From Myxococcales bacterium UBA1203 (GTDB lineage Bacteria > Myxococcota > Myxococcia > Myxococcales > UBA5297), in contig DBXV01000008.1 in assembly GCA_002309695.1 (NCBI GenBank), positions 171,843 to 235,842 on the forward strand: a stretch of DNA of 64,000 bases. Direction: 5' to 3'. The notes beneath the pieces were generated by a model that was not told the origin of the DNA, did not search any database, and was given only the letters and a program-made list of their open reading frames with translations. This document shows positions 32,120 through 47,100 of this stretch, one piece after another; the stretch's first letter is position 1; each line of letters opens with the position of its first letter. The position numbers and the translations under genes were made by a program.

Positions 32120-35100
32120 ATGAAAAGCTCCATGAAAAAGTTTGTAACCTCAATCGCCGTAGCATTGATGGCTATTGGTCTCGTGAGTTGTACCGAACCA
32201 AAGAGCATTACATGCAAAACGGGAATTATTTGTCCTGCAGGAACTAAGTGTGCAGAACATGAAAAGAAATGTTTGTCTCCTGATGACAAAAACAACGGAA
32301 TTATTTGTGGCGATGGTGTCATTGATGCGGATAAGGGCGAGGAATGCGATGACGGCAATACCATCGACTATGATGGTTGCTCCGCACTCTGTAAATTGGA
32401 GTCATGTGGAGATGGCATCGTCCAAAGGCAATTTATAAAACATACTTATGATGAAGAAGGACTTTTAATTATTAGTTCTACTGTGGATCCAACTTCGGTG
32501 CGCATCGAAATCTGCGATCCTGGTGAGGCTGGCGTTGGTCCGGAGAAATGTTTGGCTGAGGATGCGATGGGGGGCGATGGGCAAATTGTTCGAGCATGCC
32601 AATCTAACCTCCAATGTGGTAACGGCGTTGTGGACCCGGGGGAGGTTTGCGACCACGGAAACGGATTGGGGGGGAATGGATCATTTCATTGCTCCAAAGA
32701 CTGTGGTTCGACCAATGAATGCGGCAACGGTATTTTGGACAATGATCCCTCGTCTATCGTGGGACGAACACCGGAGGAGTGCGATAAGGGGGATGTCGAG
32801 CAGGGTTTGTCAGCCGTCTTCAATCTTACCCAAATTAAACAGGAATGGATTGAAGCAGGACTTCCTCACTGCCTGGATAGTTGCGTTGTTCAGCTTTGCG
32901 GCGACGGCAAGGTAAACGGCGACGAGCAATGTGACCCCGGCATAGTGGGCAGTTCTTCGGTTATCTGTAACAGTGATTGTACACTGTCCGAATGTGGCGA
33001 CGGCATCGTGAACGGGCTGGCAGGCGAAGAGTGTGATGGTGACCTCAATGACGCCAGTCAATGGGCCGAGGATGCAACCACAGGAAAGAAGATTTGGAAG
33101 GGAAGCGCTGATTGTACAAAATTCTGCAAGCATAACATCTGCGGCGACGAATACTTTTTCAAGGATAGCGAGGGGAATCTCAAGCCTAACCATAATGGAG
33201 AGGTGGAAGAGTGCGATGATGGTAACCGAGGTTCCAACTTCTGTACTCGCGCATGTAAGAAGAATATCTGCGGCGACATGTTCATTGGAAAGATTAAATT
33301 GTCCGAAAATGGTCAAAATCTTCCGATAGAATTATTTGTAGATATTTGTGAAGAAGGCAAAGACGACAAAAGTTGTTTCCCTGAACAATGTGACGACGGC
33401 CCTGATGGAAGCCGCACCTGTACCAAACTGTGCACCCGATCATCCTGCGGTGACGGCATCGTCAACGAGGTTGCTCAAGAGAAATGTGACTCGGGTGCGG
33501 AAGAAAAGGACAACGCCGGCAACTGGGCGAACTGCAATTACGACTGCACACTTCCGGTCTGCGGCGACGGCATCCTGAACGAATCGGCGGGCGAGCAATG
33601 TGACCACAATCTAGGCGAGGGGGGCACTATTGGAAACCGTCTGTGTAACTTTGACTGCACTGTCTCCAAGTGCGGCGACGGTAAGATTAACGCTCAGGAC
33701 GACGAGTACTGCGATCCCGGAGATGCGAGCCGCGATGCCAATGACCCTCTCCACAACTGGGCGACTTGCAACTACGACTGCACCAAAGTGGTCTGCGGCG
33801 ATAAGCTCGTGAACACAGCGGCGAATGAACAATGCGACCATGGCTTGGGAGAGAACAGTCAGGTTGGAACAGCGGCCTGCAACTATAACTGCACCCTGTC
33901 CACATGTGGTGATGGTATAGTTAATAAAGTTGCCGGCGAGGAATGCGATGACGGCAGTCTCGATGATGAGAGCCAATGGAATGTTGATGAAACCACGGGC
34001 GTGAGAACATGGAAGGGCAGTGTTCGGTGTAACTCGGATTGCACTTTCTCAGTGTGCGGCGATGGCAAACGCAACGCGGTGGCGAATGAAGTTTGCGACC
34101 ATAATTTGGCGACGCGTGACTCGACGCAAAATACTTGGGATACAGATGGTATTTCATTGAATCCGGCTTTGTGGACACTTCGGACAGAGGAGCAAGGCGG
34201 CAGCGCCAATTGTAATTGGGACTGTAAGTCCGTGAGTGTGTGCGGCGATGGTGTAGTGAATCCGGGTTCTGGCGAGGAATGCGACCATAATCTGGGCGAG
34301 GGCAGCGAGACAGGGACGGCCGTCTGCAATTCGGACTGCACCTTTGCAATTTGCGGTGACGGCAAGGTTAATACGGCGGCAGATGAGGTCTGTGACCACG
34401 GCCAAGCTGTTCGAAATGCAGATGTAAGCATTTGGAAGGGAGAAGGAGCAGCGCCGGCATTTTTTGATTTGAATGAGGCAGCTTGGACGCTTAGGACCAA
34501 AGAAGAGGGCGGCAATGCGGCCTGCAACTGGGACTGCAAATCTGTGAATGCCTGTGGTGATGGAATAGTAAATAAGGCGGCAGGTGAAGTGTGCGATCCC
34601 GATACTGGCACTACGTCGGATTCAAAAAAGGCGCAGGCGTTCTCGCTCGCTTGTAATGATGATTGTACAGAAAGTCGCTGTGGCGACGGAAAAATTAATA
34701 ATTTCAAGGCAAATGATGATGACGCTCCTGTAGAAACCTGTGATGATGCTGGAGGAAATATTACACAACTTTTGATGATGAAGGATGCTCTTGCTGCCTT
34801 CTGTACCGGAAAAGATGATCAGGCTGCCATTTTCTTTACGGATGATCAGGATAATAGTTATACATTCTGCAAGAGCGGAAATGTTATATTAGAATATACA
34901 GAGTCAGATTTTGCTGATGAAGCACAGCGAGCAGCTGCCAATACGCGTCTGCGCGCGGCTAAAGAATACTATTATGAGACAATTTATTTAGGGGGCGCCT
35001 TATATAACAATAAATGTTTTAATAATGCTTTTGCAGCTGAAAATCGTTCTATTGTTTGTCAGAAATCAGAATGTGGTAATGGAAAAATTGATTTTGGAGA

Positions 35101-38100
35101 GGTGTGCGAAAGCGTTCTCAACGACGATGGAACCATTGCTTACGGCGAGGATGGTAAGCCAAAATATATAGATATTTATGAAAAATCTGTTAGTTATTGT
35201 TCGACAGACTGCCGTTCTACTGGAGTGTGCGGTAATGGTATTGTTGATAATACCAATGGGATGGAGGAAGTCTGTGATCCTCCAACGAATGGCTGCTTGA
35301 TGTGTGAGTCCGGACTTACCTGCGGCAATGGTAAGCTCGAATCAGGCGAGGCCTGTGATACAGGTTCATACTATTTGCCTGATAATCACGGCTACTGTGT
35401 CATCAGTGAGAGTAATACACTGGATTCAAACTCTTGGAATTTGGTGATATATAATTCTAATCCTACCGCTTCATACACTTCGGCAGGGGCATGTACCGCA
35501 GATGACGTCAAGGGCGAATGGCGAGTGTCTGACGACTCACTCGTAGGGGCTTGTTATCTCCCGACAAACTGTATTCCTGATAGTATCCAGACAAAGTGTC
35601 TCAAGAAAAAAGCAGATTTAAGCAAATGTCCTGAGGTGACGACATCGCCATTAGGTGATTGCTATGAACAGATAGAGGCATCTTATCAGTGCAGTATTGG
35701 TGTTGAGGGGCCGGTTGGCACTTGGACGGTATCTGCTTGCTGGGTAGGCGATGATTCATCCGGTTCATGGATAGGTGATACACTTGGATGTTGGATCGAT
35801 AACGTCAAGACCGATGAGATTTCTTATTGCCTCGTTGATGGAAGCAGGTTGTCTTCGACGTGCCTCAAAGATGGCACGCATTTGTCGCAGGCTTGCGTGA
35901 GCAATGAAAATAGTGATACGTGGATTCCAAAAGGAAATGTCTGCATTATAGATGGTGAGGAAAATTATTCTGGAAATTATTGTACTATAGGATCTGATAT
36001 TTATACAACATATAATGGCTGCGCTATTGGCGATGTGCCTGTCAGTAGCGTGGAAAGATGCGTCATCGATGGAGTACCGCAGGCATCTACATCTTATTGT
36101 GCTGTGAGTGAAACTGATTTGAGTAAATTCACTCAAGTTTCATTCTGTGAAATCGATGGCCAGCGTGTCGAGCAGGGCCAGAAGTGCAGTATCGAGTCAG
36201 TTTATGCGTGCTTTATCGACGGAGAGAAAAAGACCTCTGTTGAATTGCAGGGTTGTTACATTGAAAATGTTTTGAATTCGGAGATTACGTCTCAGGAAGA
36301 GTGTGAGACAGAAGGAATCGGGGGAACATGGAATCCGACATATTCAGTGGCGAGCCAGACAGAGTGTGAGGCCCATCGTGGAACTTGGAGTATAGATGTT
36401 GTTGTTACTGTTGAGAATTGCATTGAAAATGGTGGGGAGATTATCAATGTCGCTTTGACTTCTGCCAATTGTGCCAGTGAATTTGCAGGAACTTGGCAGG
36501 AAATAAGCCTCAGTACGGCATCTTTGTGTCAGGCGAATGGAGGTTATTGGCTGGAATCTGTTCTCAATGCTTCTAATTGCGCGGCGAATGGCGGCGAATG
36601 GATGCCCATTGATTTGACCGAAGATAATTGTGCATCCGTGGCGCAGGGAACATGGACAGCCTTTAATCATACGCAGAGTTCCTGTGAGGATGAAGACGTA
36701 GGCGGACATTGGACTGAAGTCAGTCTGGACGGAGCCAATTGCGGCACCGTGGGAGGGGAATGGCGTGAGATCGATGCGACTTCTGCCAATTGCGGTCATT
36801 TTGGTGGAACGTGGCAGAACGTTGAGATTGCGAATCAGGAAAGCTGCGTGCTCCTTGGCGGTGACTGGAATGCTGTCACCGAAGACACGTGCAGAGCTCT
36901 GGGCAACGGTACTTGGACTGCTGCCGCTTTGGATAATAAGGAATCCTGTGAGAACGAATTTGGTGGGAAGTGGGATACCAATAGATCTTTGAGCGCAGCT
37001 GACTGTACCAGAAATAACGGCACAATGAAGGAGCGAGGAAAAGTCAGCGATAAGCGTGCATGTAATTCCTATGGCGGAAATTGGACGCCTAAAGAATTTT
37101 CAGGAAATACTTGCGGTACATCGGGAGATGAAACGCAAGCCGGCGAAGGGGAATTACTCGCCATTTGTGTGACGAAGAGCTGCAACTTGGCCACCTGTGG
37201 CGATGGCTATGTCCAGACCAACATTCCGAATGTCGCAGATGGCGAAATGCAGACAAATCCGGAGCTGATTACTGCGACGGAGACTTGTGATCACGGTTCA
37301 GGAAAGACAGAGGACTCCAGCTTCGGCGGTATGGCTGTTGATAAGGATGGCTATGCGCTGGTTGGTGCTGTTGCGGGGCAGCCTATGGATGGTGCCTCAA
37401 ATTACTGCAATTATAACTGCCAAATTAACGAATGTGGTGACGGCATTACCAACGCTGCAGCCGGTGAGCAGTGCGACTGGGGGATGAGCGGTGACGTCTA
37501 TAATGGAATGGAATACTGCCCGAATATGGCAAGCACCTGCGACGTTTGTACAAAAGGTGCGGCTGGTAAAGGTGGATGTGTTTGGAAGCATGTTGGCTGT
37601 GGTAATGGCAAGGTCGAGTATTTTGAGAATACTGGTGTCAAAGAGATTTGTGACACAATAATAGATAGTCATGGTAAGTTTGGTTTAGTTGATGGAACCC
37701 TTTACGTCAAAGCTCAGACGGACTGCAATGCCAACGGCGGTTATCCCTGCAATGTTTGCTTGAATTGTTCAGAGGCTAAAAAGTATTACAGCGTCACGGC
37801 GGTTCCAGACAATGAGCACGGAACTATTGTCGCGAGCAGCATTGGAATTTATTGCAACAGCACATCGTCGGGAGCGCTTTGCAGTGTTTTGACTGACAGG
37901 AATGCTGTTGAGCATCCAGTTGAGTTCCAGGCTATTCCGGAAGAGGGCTATCGTCTTGCGAACTGGAACTATCCCTCAGATGTCTGTGAGGTTACGACGA
38001 GTGACGACGAAAATCGTCAATATGTTTTGACATGTAAGGCAGAACTCATTGATTCTACCGATAGTTTGAAGAAGCTGACCATCGGCGCTGTTTTTGTGGC

Positions 38101-41100
38101 CGAAAACTATAATGTTGTTGTTTCTAATGCGGCGCCTGACGGTCAGGTCGTTAAAGTTGTTGATGAAACGACCAATGTACTTGGCTCTGTTTCAGGTATC
38201 TGCACGCAGCCAGAAGGGGCGCAAACGCATGCTTGCGGATGTGCGCTTGATGAGGCCGCGGTCAATTACGTCTGCTCTGGTTATGCAGGTGATACAATTA
38301 CATTAACTGCCACGCCTAACGCCGCTGATGGTTATGTATTCATTCGGTGGGAAGGCGGATGCCCCAATGTGAAGCTGAATTATGTCGGCGACACGAATAC
38401 GGTTGCATCGGCGGAATGCACCGGCGTCGTTGGCACTGGCTGGGACATTCAGCCTGTCTTTAAGAAGCAATACAAACTGCACTATGGCATTGCGAGTGTG
38501 AATGCCGAGGGCGGTTCGATTTCGTCCAGTGTCGCATCTGATACGCTGCTCGATGCGGACAGTGAAGTTGCCCTAGTGGCGGTGTCGAACCCCGGTTACA
38601 CCTTTACCGGCTGGGGAACGACTGCCACGGTCGAGACACCAGACTTTACCTGCCTCGACAACAGCAATACGTCAAATCCCTGCATTATTAGAATGACGCA
38701 TGATACCGACGTTTTCGCCTTCTTTAATGCGATTAATCCGACAATTGATATTTCCAGTCGGATTGAGAATGTGGGCGAAGGCGAGCCGCAGATTTTGTGC
38801 AACAGCAATAGTGGCGATGAGGGAGAGGGAACGACCTCGGCCGATTGTGTTGAATTCCAGTGCCGCGAGTCTGGCAATGCCTCAGACACTTGGGGAGACT
38901 GCTCCAGATATGCGACGCACGATTATTATACGAAGACCATCGAAATTAAGCGCCATGAAACCGGCGTTGCTGCTGAGTCCGCTTATTATCAATTCACCTC
39001 GTGGACTGGATGCACCGCTGGCTGTGATGAAGCTGCAGCATCTAATATGTGCTGCCATTTGACGTTGGTCAGCTCCAACACGGACTTTGTTGTAAAGGCC
39101 AATTATGCCAGCAATAAGATGCGCGTTGATTTCTCGACGCAATACGATGTCACAGGCGAAAATGCCGTCTTTAATTGTGCTGACAGAGATGACAGCGGCA
39201 AGAATGGTCTGTGTTCCGATTTAGTCTTTGAACGGAATGCTGTCGTCACGGCATCTCTGAGCCTCGAAGGTTCTACGTGTCAGAGCGACAAGTTTATTTC
39301 CATGCGGGACCATGATGATGAGGACAAACTCATTCAGGCCTATTGTGAATGCGTTGGTGGTATCCTGACGAATTGTAAGGGATGCGGCGAGGATGAAGCC
39401 ACGGGTGACGAAGGTAACAATGATGCTAGTACGCCTTCCGGTGATGAAGGTGATGTGGATGCTGGCAATGTCACGCCTGATGATGAAAACGATGCAGGTG
39501 AAGGTGATGAGGGCGACGAGGACGCGGAAGTCATCCCGGGCGGCGGCGAGAGCGGCAGCGGAATGGTCTGCACGGCAAAAGAGCAGTACCACAAGACGTT
39601 GGAAGGCGGCGTTCCCTCGCTTCAACTGACACTGGATCAGAACAGGACTGTGGATGTCACCTATACCCGCGCTTCGACGGCGAAGGTGAGCATTGCGCCT
39701 TACCTCGGCTCCAATATCAATGGTACCGTTACGCTGACCACTTCGGCTTCAGCCAATGTTGCCGGCGCCATTCAGGGAATTGTTGCCTACTGTTATGGCG
39801 AGTCGAAGGGGAATTGCTCCGCTGATGTGGGACTCAATCTCGAATTGAAGGCCGACGCTGAAGCCGCCGATGGCTATGAGTTTGTCGGCTGGCGCATCAC
39901 TGGTTCGGGCAGAACAGGCGAATTTATCAATGCGACGGCCCCCATCATTACATTGACCAGTGATACCGCTGTGGTTCCGATTTTTGCGCCCTCTTTGAGC
40001 GTTTCCATGAATCGGAGCATTGCGGCGGCGCAGATTCGTTGTGGCTTTGATGTTGTGGCTGACGCCAGCAATAATCTCCTGATTAGCTGCCGCAGTGCGG
40101 AAGGAACGAATTGCGAAGGCGTGCTCGATACGACGACCACGGCAGGAGAATCGCACTGCCTCCCGGCAGATGGTTCTGATTATGTGAATTGCGCCGCTAA
40201 TAGTGTCAAATACCGCATCAATTCCAGCGATTGGAATGACGGCAGCGACGGATATTATATGTACCGCGCCTGCAATGGAGGTCAGATTATTGAGACGCAC
40301 ACCACCAGCGGAGTTCATAACAACTCGTCATCCGAGGGAACTCCGGTTCTGGTCAATGGCGAGAGCGGGAAACCCGCCCACCGCTGTGTAATTGCCTCCA
40401 ATACCGGCAAGGAATGCAATGGGGCGTATGCTTACGGGACGCAGATTGCGCTGGAAACGTTGTATCTGGATACCTATGATGAACCGCAGTGGAAGATTAA
40501 CGGTGCATTTGTGGATTCTGGTCGAATATATTCCTATACGGAAGGCGAGGGCGAAACTGCCAGAACTTATTATGGATATAATCTGTCGTTTGCGGGCCTG
40601 ACGGACGCAATGGCCAATTATACCATCAGCACGAAGCAGCAAGTTGCCTATGAAAATAATACGTCTGTCTATGGGTGCTATATTACTCAAAATGACAGCA
40701 AGACACTGAATGAGGACATCGAGAGTTCAACAGATTGCGATGCAGTTGGCGGCTCCTGGGAGCTGGTGTCTGAACCAGGTGTAAATGATGATATTGAATG
40801 CTGGCAATATGGCTGGGTGGCCAATGTGGATACGTATGGAATGGAAAGTGATATTAGTTCTGGCATACCCCAAGCGTTAGATAGTGCTCCAGCCATTACA
40901 ACTACACACTATTTGACACGCGAGGGGACACAATCTGGGTCTCTACGACAGACAAAAACCAGAAATATTGTCAATCCTGGTTATGAATTTGTTGCAAGTA
41001 AAATAGGCTCTTCGGCGGAAGAGTGCGCTATGCTTGAAAAAAATGAAAGCCTAGCAGGAACGACCTTCTTCCTGTTAAAGGTAAAAGCCAGTACAGATCG

Positions 41101-44100
41101 TGAGATGAATTGGCGTTCGAGGACTTCTAATCCATATACGAATTCGACGTATGTTAATGGTTTCGAACAGAATACGTATTGTTCAGAACAACTGAGTGAG
41201 CGGGTGGTAACGGTGCAACGAAATGTTGTTCAAAAACGTCTATGTAAGGAGGGAGGAAGCAACAGAATTTGTGGTGGTAATTATTATTGTCGGCCGTTTG
41301 AGTGCTATAGCGATGACAAATGTTATAGATATGAAAGTTCGACAAACCAAAATGGTTACGTTTTATGTGACTCAGATGGAAAGTATAAAAATTCAGGCTA
41401 TACAAATGTGACACATTTGGTGCAGGATTGGCCCGCACCTAATAATCTTACAACGTGGGAAATAGCGGAAGACTGGTCTATCGTAAGTAGTGTAACAAAT
41501 GATTCACCTTCTTGGGAAAATTGGATATGTAATACTGCACCGATCGCACTTCCTGTACCGAATTACAAAGGCTATTCAACAACATGTTTACCGAGTGCGG
41601 AGAATTTGAATGACGAAAATGAATTCAAACGTTTCGTAACTTCGGCCGCAGATGTTGATTGGAATAATGAGACAACCTGCGCAGGTTATTTCTATGTCCG
41701 TCTGGATTCGCTGTCCGAGGGCACAACATCCTTTGCTTACAGTCCCAAGAACGTTGTCATGGAAATCCCTGGAGAAGGGGTCGCATGGAAATCAATTAAG
41801 GTCGCGGATAATGCGACATCAGCGGATGTTCCAGTCACGGCTTCTAAGACGATCACTGCTGTTCCTGGGCAAACGGTCATCGCTATTGCGGAAGCCAAGG
41901 CCAATTACAGCATGGCCGATTGGGTGATTACCGGCGCTACTTGCCAGCACGAATCCACGGAGGCCTATTCCAAGGCCATCTGCCAGTTCGTGATGCCTGT
42001 GGGCGACGTTACCTTGAAGCCGGTGGCTCAGGAGACGAGCCACACCTTGAAACTGGCCGTGTCTGGCGGAACGGCTACATGTGCCATTGCCGCTGCTGAT
42101 GCTGCTGACTGCTCTGCGGAAGGATTGACCTACTCCAGTGCGAATTGTCAGCGTGAATCGAATACAATCGCATCAACGACGAAGCTGTGCGTCAAAGTGG
42201 TGCCGACGGATGACACCTATGAGCTCCTTGGCGAGCCTCGCTGCTTCCTGGGCACCGACTTGGCGTCTGCTGCCAATCAGAGTGAATGCGAAGGTCTGAC
42301 GGGGTGCTACGTCACCGGAGATGATGATAGTGTGGTTAAGGATGCGGAAATTGAAGAGTCCGCCTGTGTCGGTGCGAATCAGACATGGAAGACCGCGACG
42401 TGGCAGAGCACCATCAACGGGACCAGTGACGTCACTTACTCCTGCATTTCTTCCGACGATACGAATTATCCAACCGTCATCACATCCTTTGTGGATGGAG
42501 CACAGGTGGGCAAGACATGTCTGGTGAATATGGCCACGGATAATACGGTCAGCGCCAACTTCACCCGCAAGCCCCAGCTCTCTGCTTCCATCATTCCTCC
42601 GAAGACCGAAGGCAGCGATGAGGGCGGCCGCAATATGTCGTGCGGTTATAAGTTTGGCTTGGATACCGAAGTATTCCACTGCCTCAATGAGTGGATGACT
42701 CACGACACGTATTACTTCTCAGGAACGAACATTCAGCTGAACGCCGAGCTTGGAACCGACGGCTATGAGTTCCTGGAATCCAACAATAGGCAGAGCTGCA
42801 ACGGCGGCACTTGGGCCCCGAATGCGGTCTGCTCCTTCATTATGAGCGGGCCCAAGACCTACTCCGCGTATGCGCTCTTCTCGCTCAAGCCGTTGCTGAA
42901 TGTTGTCTTCACGCCGACTGACGGCGGCACGCTCCATCATGCGGACGTGGCGTGCGACAGTCCTGAACTTGCCTTCGGTGAGAGCACCTGGTCTGTTGGA
43001 GCCACCAGTGAGACGACGGGATCCGACCACTGCCTCAAGGCCACGCCCAGCTCGTTCTATGAGTTCCTGACGACGAACAACATGACGACCTGCAATGGCG
43101 GTGAGTGGACGGCGGCTGGTGCCAGCGAGCCTACTTCATACCTGTGCAGTGTCCACATGACGGAAAATGCGGGCGATGCCCATGTGAACGCCATCTTTAC
43201 ACGGCGCCCGGTCATCACCGTTTCCAGCAACGCCGATGCTTCTACCGGCACCATCGCCTGCTGTGATACTACATGTAAGAATAGCACCGACGGCTCCTAT
43301 AAGTGCTGCACGGGCGCCGACTGCTGCACGGACGGCTTCGTTGCGGTATCTTCGCCCACGACTATCCCGTCCGGTGCTCAGTTCCCGGTGGCGAGTGGCG
43401 ACAGCTTCTGCGTTCAGGCAAACGTCCTGGCTGCGCACACTCTCTTTGATCTGGAGAACAGCAAGTGTCCCGGTGCCACGGAGAACAAGTGGACAGTTGT
43501 GACGGAGAACGAGTCCTATCGATGCAACATCGCCGACATTACCAACACGGGCGCCTACACCGACACCTCGGTCACTGCCGGGTTCATGAAGGATGGCGCT
43601 GCTGCGACGACCGTGATCGCCCACGGCGACGGCCTTGTTCAGTGCAAGACCATCAAGACTGCCGATGCGGCCACCTGCGCGGACGGGCTGACAGGCTTGG
43701 CTGCATGCGGTCATTCCACCGACATCACCCATTATCTGGGTGCCGATGAAAGCCTCTGTGTGGTGGCTGCTGGCAGCGACAGCACCCATACTGAGCTGAA
43801 CAAGGCGATGTCCTTCGCCGGTTGCACTGGTGGTTCTTGGTCCGATGAGGGCGTCTGCGTTGTGGCGGCCGGCAATCCCACTGTGGTCGTCAACTTCACG
43901 GCGAAGCCGAAACTGACCACATCGGTGGTTGGAAGCGGCAAGCTGGTGTCCTGCGAGAACAGCAGCACCGAGGTTGCAGCGGAAACCTCGTATCACAGCT
44001 ATGCGAGCGTCGCAGGTAGTGCCTCATCTGTCGATGTGTGTGCTTTGCCTGCTGAGGGCAACACCATGGATACGGCCAGCGGATGCCCCGGAAGCAGCTG

Positions 44101-47100
44101 GAACTACGTTGGGAATTCCTACAAGTGTACAGTCACAATGGACAGCGATAAGGCTGTTCAGGCATCCTTCACGACGATTCAGACATATGATGTCAATGTA
44201 ACGAACAGCGGCAATGGTTCGCTCAAGTGTGTGCATCTAGATACTGGTGCGGATTGCTCCAGCGCTAATTTCGCTACAGCTTCCGATTGTGGCGTGAAAT
44301 ACACGCTGACGAAGCACCTGAATCCTGCGACCAATGAGGAAACACTGGATTACCTCTGCGTTCAGGCTTCTACCGATGCGGACTACATCTTTAAGGCAAA
44401 TACATCCTTCTGTCCGTCCGGAGTGTGGACGACTGATGCCGTCACGGGCAACAGCCTCTGCTCCGTCAAGTATGGCGAAAGCACGGCAACTGTGGTGGCG
44501 ACCTTCAAGGCGCAGCCGAAGCTGACTGTGGCTCTGAATTGTCCGTTGGAATATAATGACTGCGGCAATATCACTATTTCGCCTACACTGACGGCTGATG
44601 GTGATTCGACCAATGTTTACCATGTGGCGGCAGGTACCGAAGTAACGCTGTCGGCAACCATTGCGGACGCGGCGAAGGATGCTGTTGAATTCTTGGCTGC
44701 CAATAACAGCGGCTGCCCGTCCTCACTCGGTTGGGAAATAAATCCTGATCATGACCTTGCGATCTGCATCTGGACGATGGGAGAGGACAGCATAACCATC
44801 GAGCCGCGAGCGAGCGTGAAGCCTCTGCTGACGGTCAATTTGGGTGAAGATGCAGCCATAAACGGTGACAATCGCGTGAGTTGTGTCTCTCCGTTCGCCA
44901 ATGTGGCTGATGCGACTTCGTACCACCTCACTGGTGAGAACGTGACGGTCTGCGTCCAGCCGGGTCCGACGCATACTCTCAATATGGGCAACGGATGTGA
45001 TGGCCGGATGTGGACCTTGTTAGACAGTGCGAATGGAATCTATTCCTGCACTGTCACTATGGACAGCAATAAGACAGTGACCGCGACCTACACCGACATC
45101 CCCAGCTATACGGTAAGCATCAACGGCAACGGGATGATGTGCGCGAAGTCCACGGTGAACGTTGGCTCGGAAAATTCGGTGGATTGCACGTCACTCACTT
45201 ACACCACCGCTTGCGGCACCTCGCAGACGCTCACCATGCAGGACAATAAAGGTGAACCGGCTGACACAGTGGATGTTCTGTGTATTAAAGGTGTGAGCAC
45301 TGACGATTTGTTCTTCGATGCGGCGGCTTCGTCCTGCGACGGCGCGGCGTTCACTGGCGGTACTCCTGTCAATGGCGTTGTGGACAGCGGCTACTGCAAG
45401 GTCGTCTATGGTAAGGATGCGGCGGTGACAGGGGCCACCCGTGCTCAGCCCACATTGACCTGCCAGAACGTCTGCACGCCGACGCTGACCGGATGCAGCG
45501 GTATTACTGTTTCGGGTGATTTGTGCAGCAAGCAGGTCAAAGCCGGAACGGAGATTCAGGCGACGGTGGATGCTTCGGCCAATGAGAATTATGAATTCCT
45601 GGCGGCCAGCAATACCACCTCGTGCAATGGCGGCGCTTGGACTGGCAACAGCTGCACGTTGATTATGTCGGCAGCTGGAAACAATGAGGTGAGAGCCAAC
45701 TACTCGCTGAAGCCGATGCTGAACTTCTCCTCCACCTGCTCACCTGAGCTGACAGGCGGCGTCTGCACAGCTCCCACGGTGACCGTGGGCGGAACGGCAC
45801 TCACCAGCGGCAGTTATATCGCCACTGACTCCACCGTTTCTGCGGCGGCAAATGCTCCGGAGAATTACGAATTCCTGCCCGCCAACAATGCAAATACCTG
45901 CAATGGCGGTGTCTGGACCGGCAATGCTGCGGATGGCTACACCTGCAGTTTCACGGCAACGGGCAAGGAGAGCTACAGCATTACGCCTGTCTATAGCCAG
46001 AAGCCGAATGTGACGGCCGAAGCGGTCTGCTCGCCTGCTTTGTCTGAGGGCACGTGCGGCACTCTGACCTCGGAGACCACCGGCTATCAGGCGACCGGCA
46101 CCTCCATCACGGTGACAGCCGCTGCCACGGGCAATTATGAATTCCTGCCTGCCAATAATGGCACCACCTGCAATGGCGGCGCATGGACCAAGCCCGAAAA
46201 CAGCGATTACACCTGTACATTCGTTGCGAATGCCAATGCCACCAATTCAGTGCGGCCTGTCTTTACGCAGAAGCCGAAGCTGACGCTGGTTCAGAGACCC
46301 AGCAGCAGTGCGACTTTCTACGACTGCACGGGCGAGGAGGCCTCAGCTATTTCGGAAACTGAGCTCTATTACGCAACAGGCACCTCTGTCAGCATCTGCG
46401 TCACCACCGGCGCGGGTTATACCTTTAATGATTCAGCCTCGACCTGCCCCGATGGTTCCTGGACGGACAGCGGCACGATGAAGAAATGCTCTGTCACCAT
46501 GAATGGCGACAAATCCATTGTTGTCGTTTCGGATGCTCAGAATGCGGGCGCGCTGTATGTTTCATCAGAAGGAACTGGCGCAGGAAGTCTGCAATGTGCT
46601 GTAGGAACATATAAATATTATAATGGTTGGGGAGAAAACAATGTTTCTACTAGTAATTTAACATGTCCGCCTGATGGCAGCTCGTATTCATCCTGCGATG
46701 CGTCATATATATTAAATAGTACTACTGGGCCTAGTTATGGTTGGAATAATTCTCAGAACTCATACAAGAAATACCTCTGTGTCCAAGAATCGCCCGATAG
46801 CAACAGTTTCATGGATAGCAATACATGCAATGCTATTGGTGGAAACTGGACAGAGAGCCGAGCTCTTTGCCGGATTAATTATAATACCAGCGGCGGCTTG
46901 AACTTCGTATTTACAAAATACCCCACGGTGAGCGCTTCGATCCAGTGCATGCCTGCTCCCGAAAGTGGTACTTGTGGAACGCTCACTGGACCGACTCCGG
47001 CTCAGATCACGAGTGATAGTACTTCGGTCTCGGTGAGTGTGACGCCGAGCAGTGACTATGAATTCCTCACATCCGCCAATTCAGAGACCTGCTCGACGAC

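Larger units (their letters stand above)
32310..37640 (+). repeat. Myxococcus cysteine-rich repeat array
   Basis: The coding repeat reads C-G-D/N-G-x(4-6)-G/D-E-x-C-D-D/H/P-G and recurs with variable inserts, first at CGDGVIDADKGEECDDGN and last near CGNGKVEYFENTGVKEICDT. The unit corresponds to the myxobacterial disulfide-rich repeat family. The sequence between units changes in length and includes the two other repeat arrays listed separately. Confidence 0.85.
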
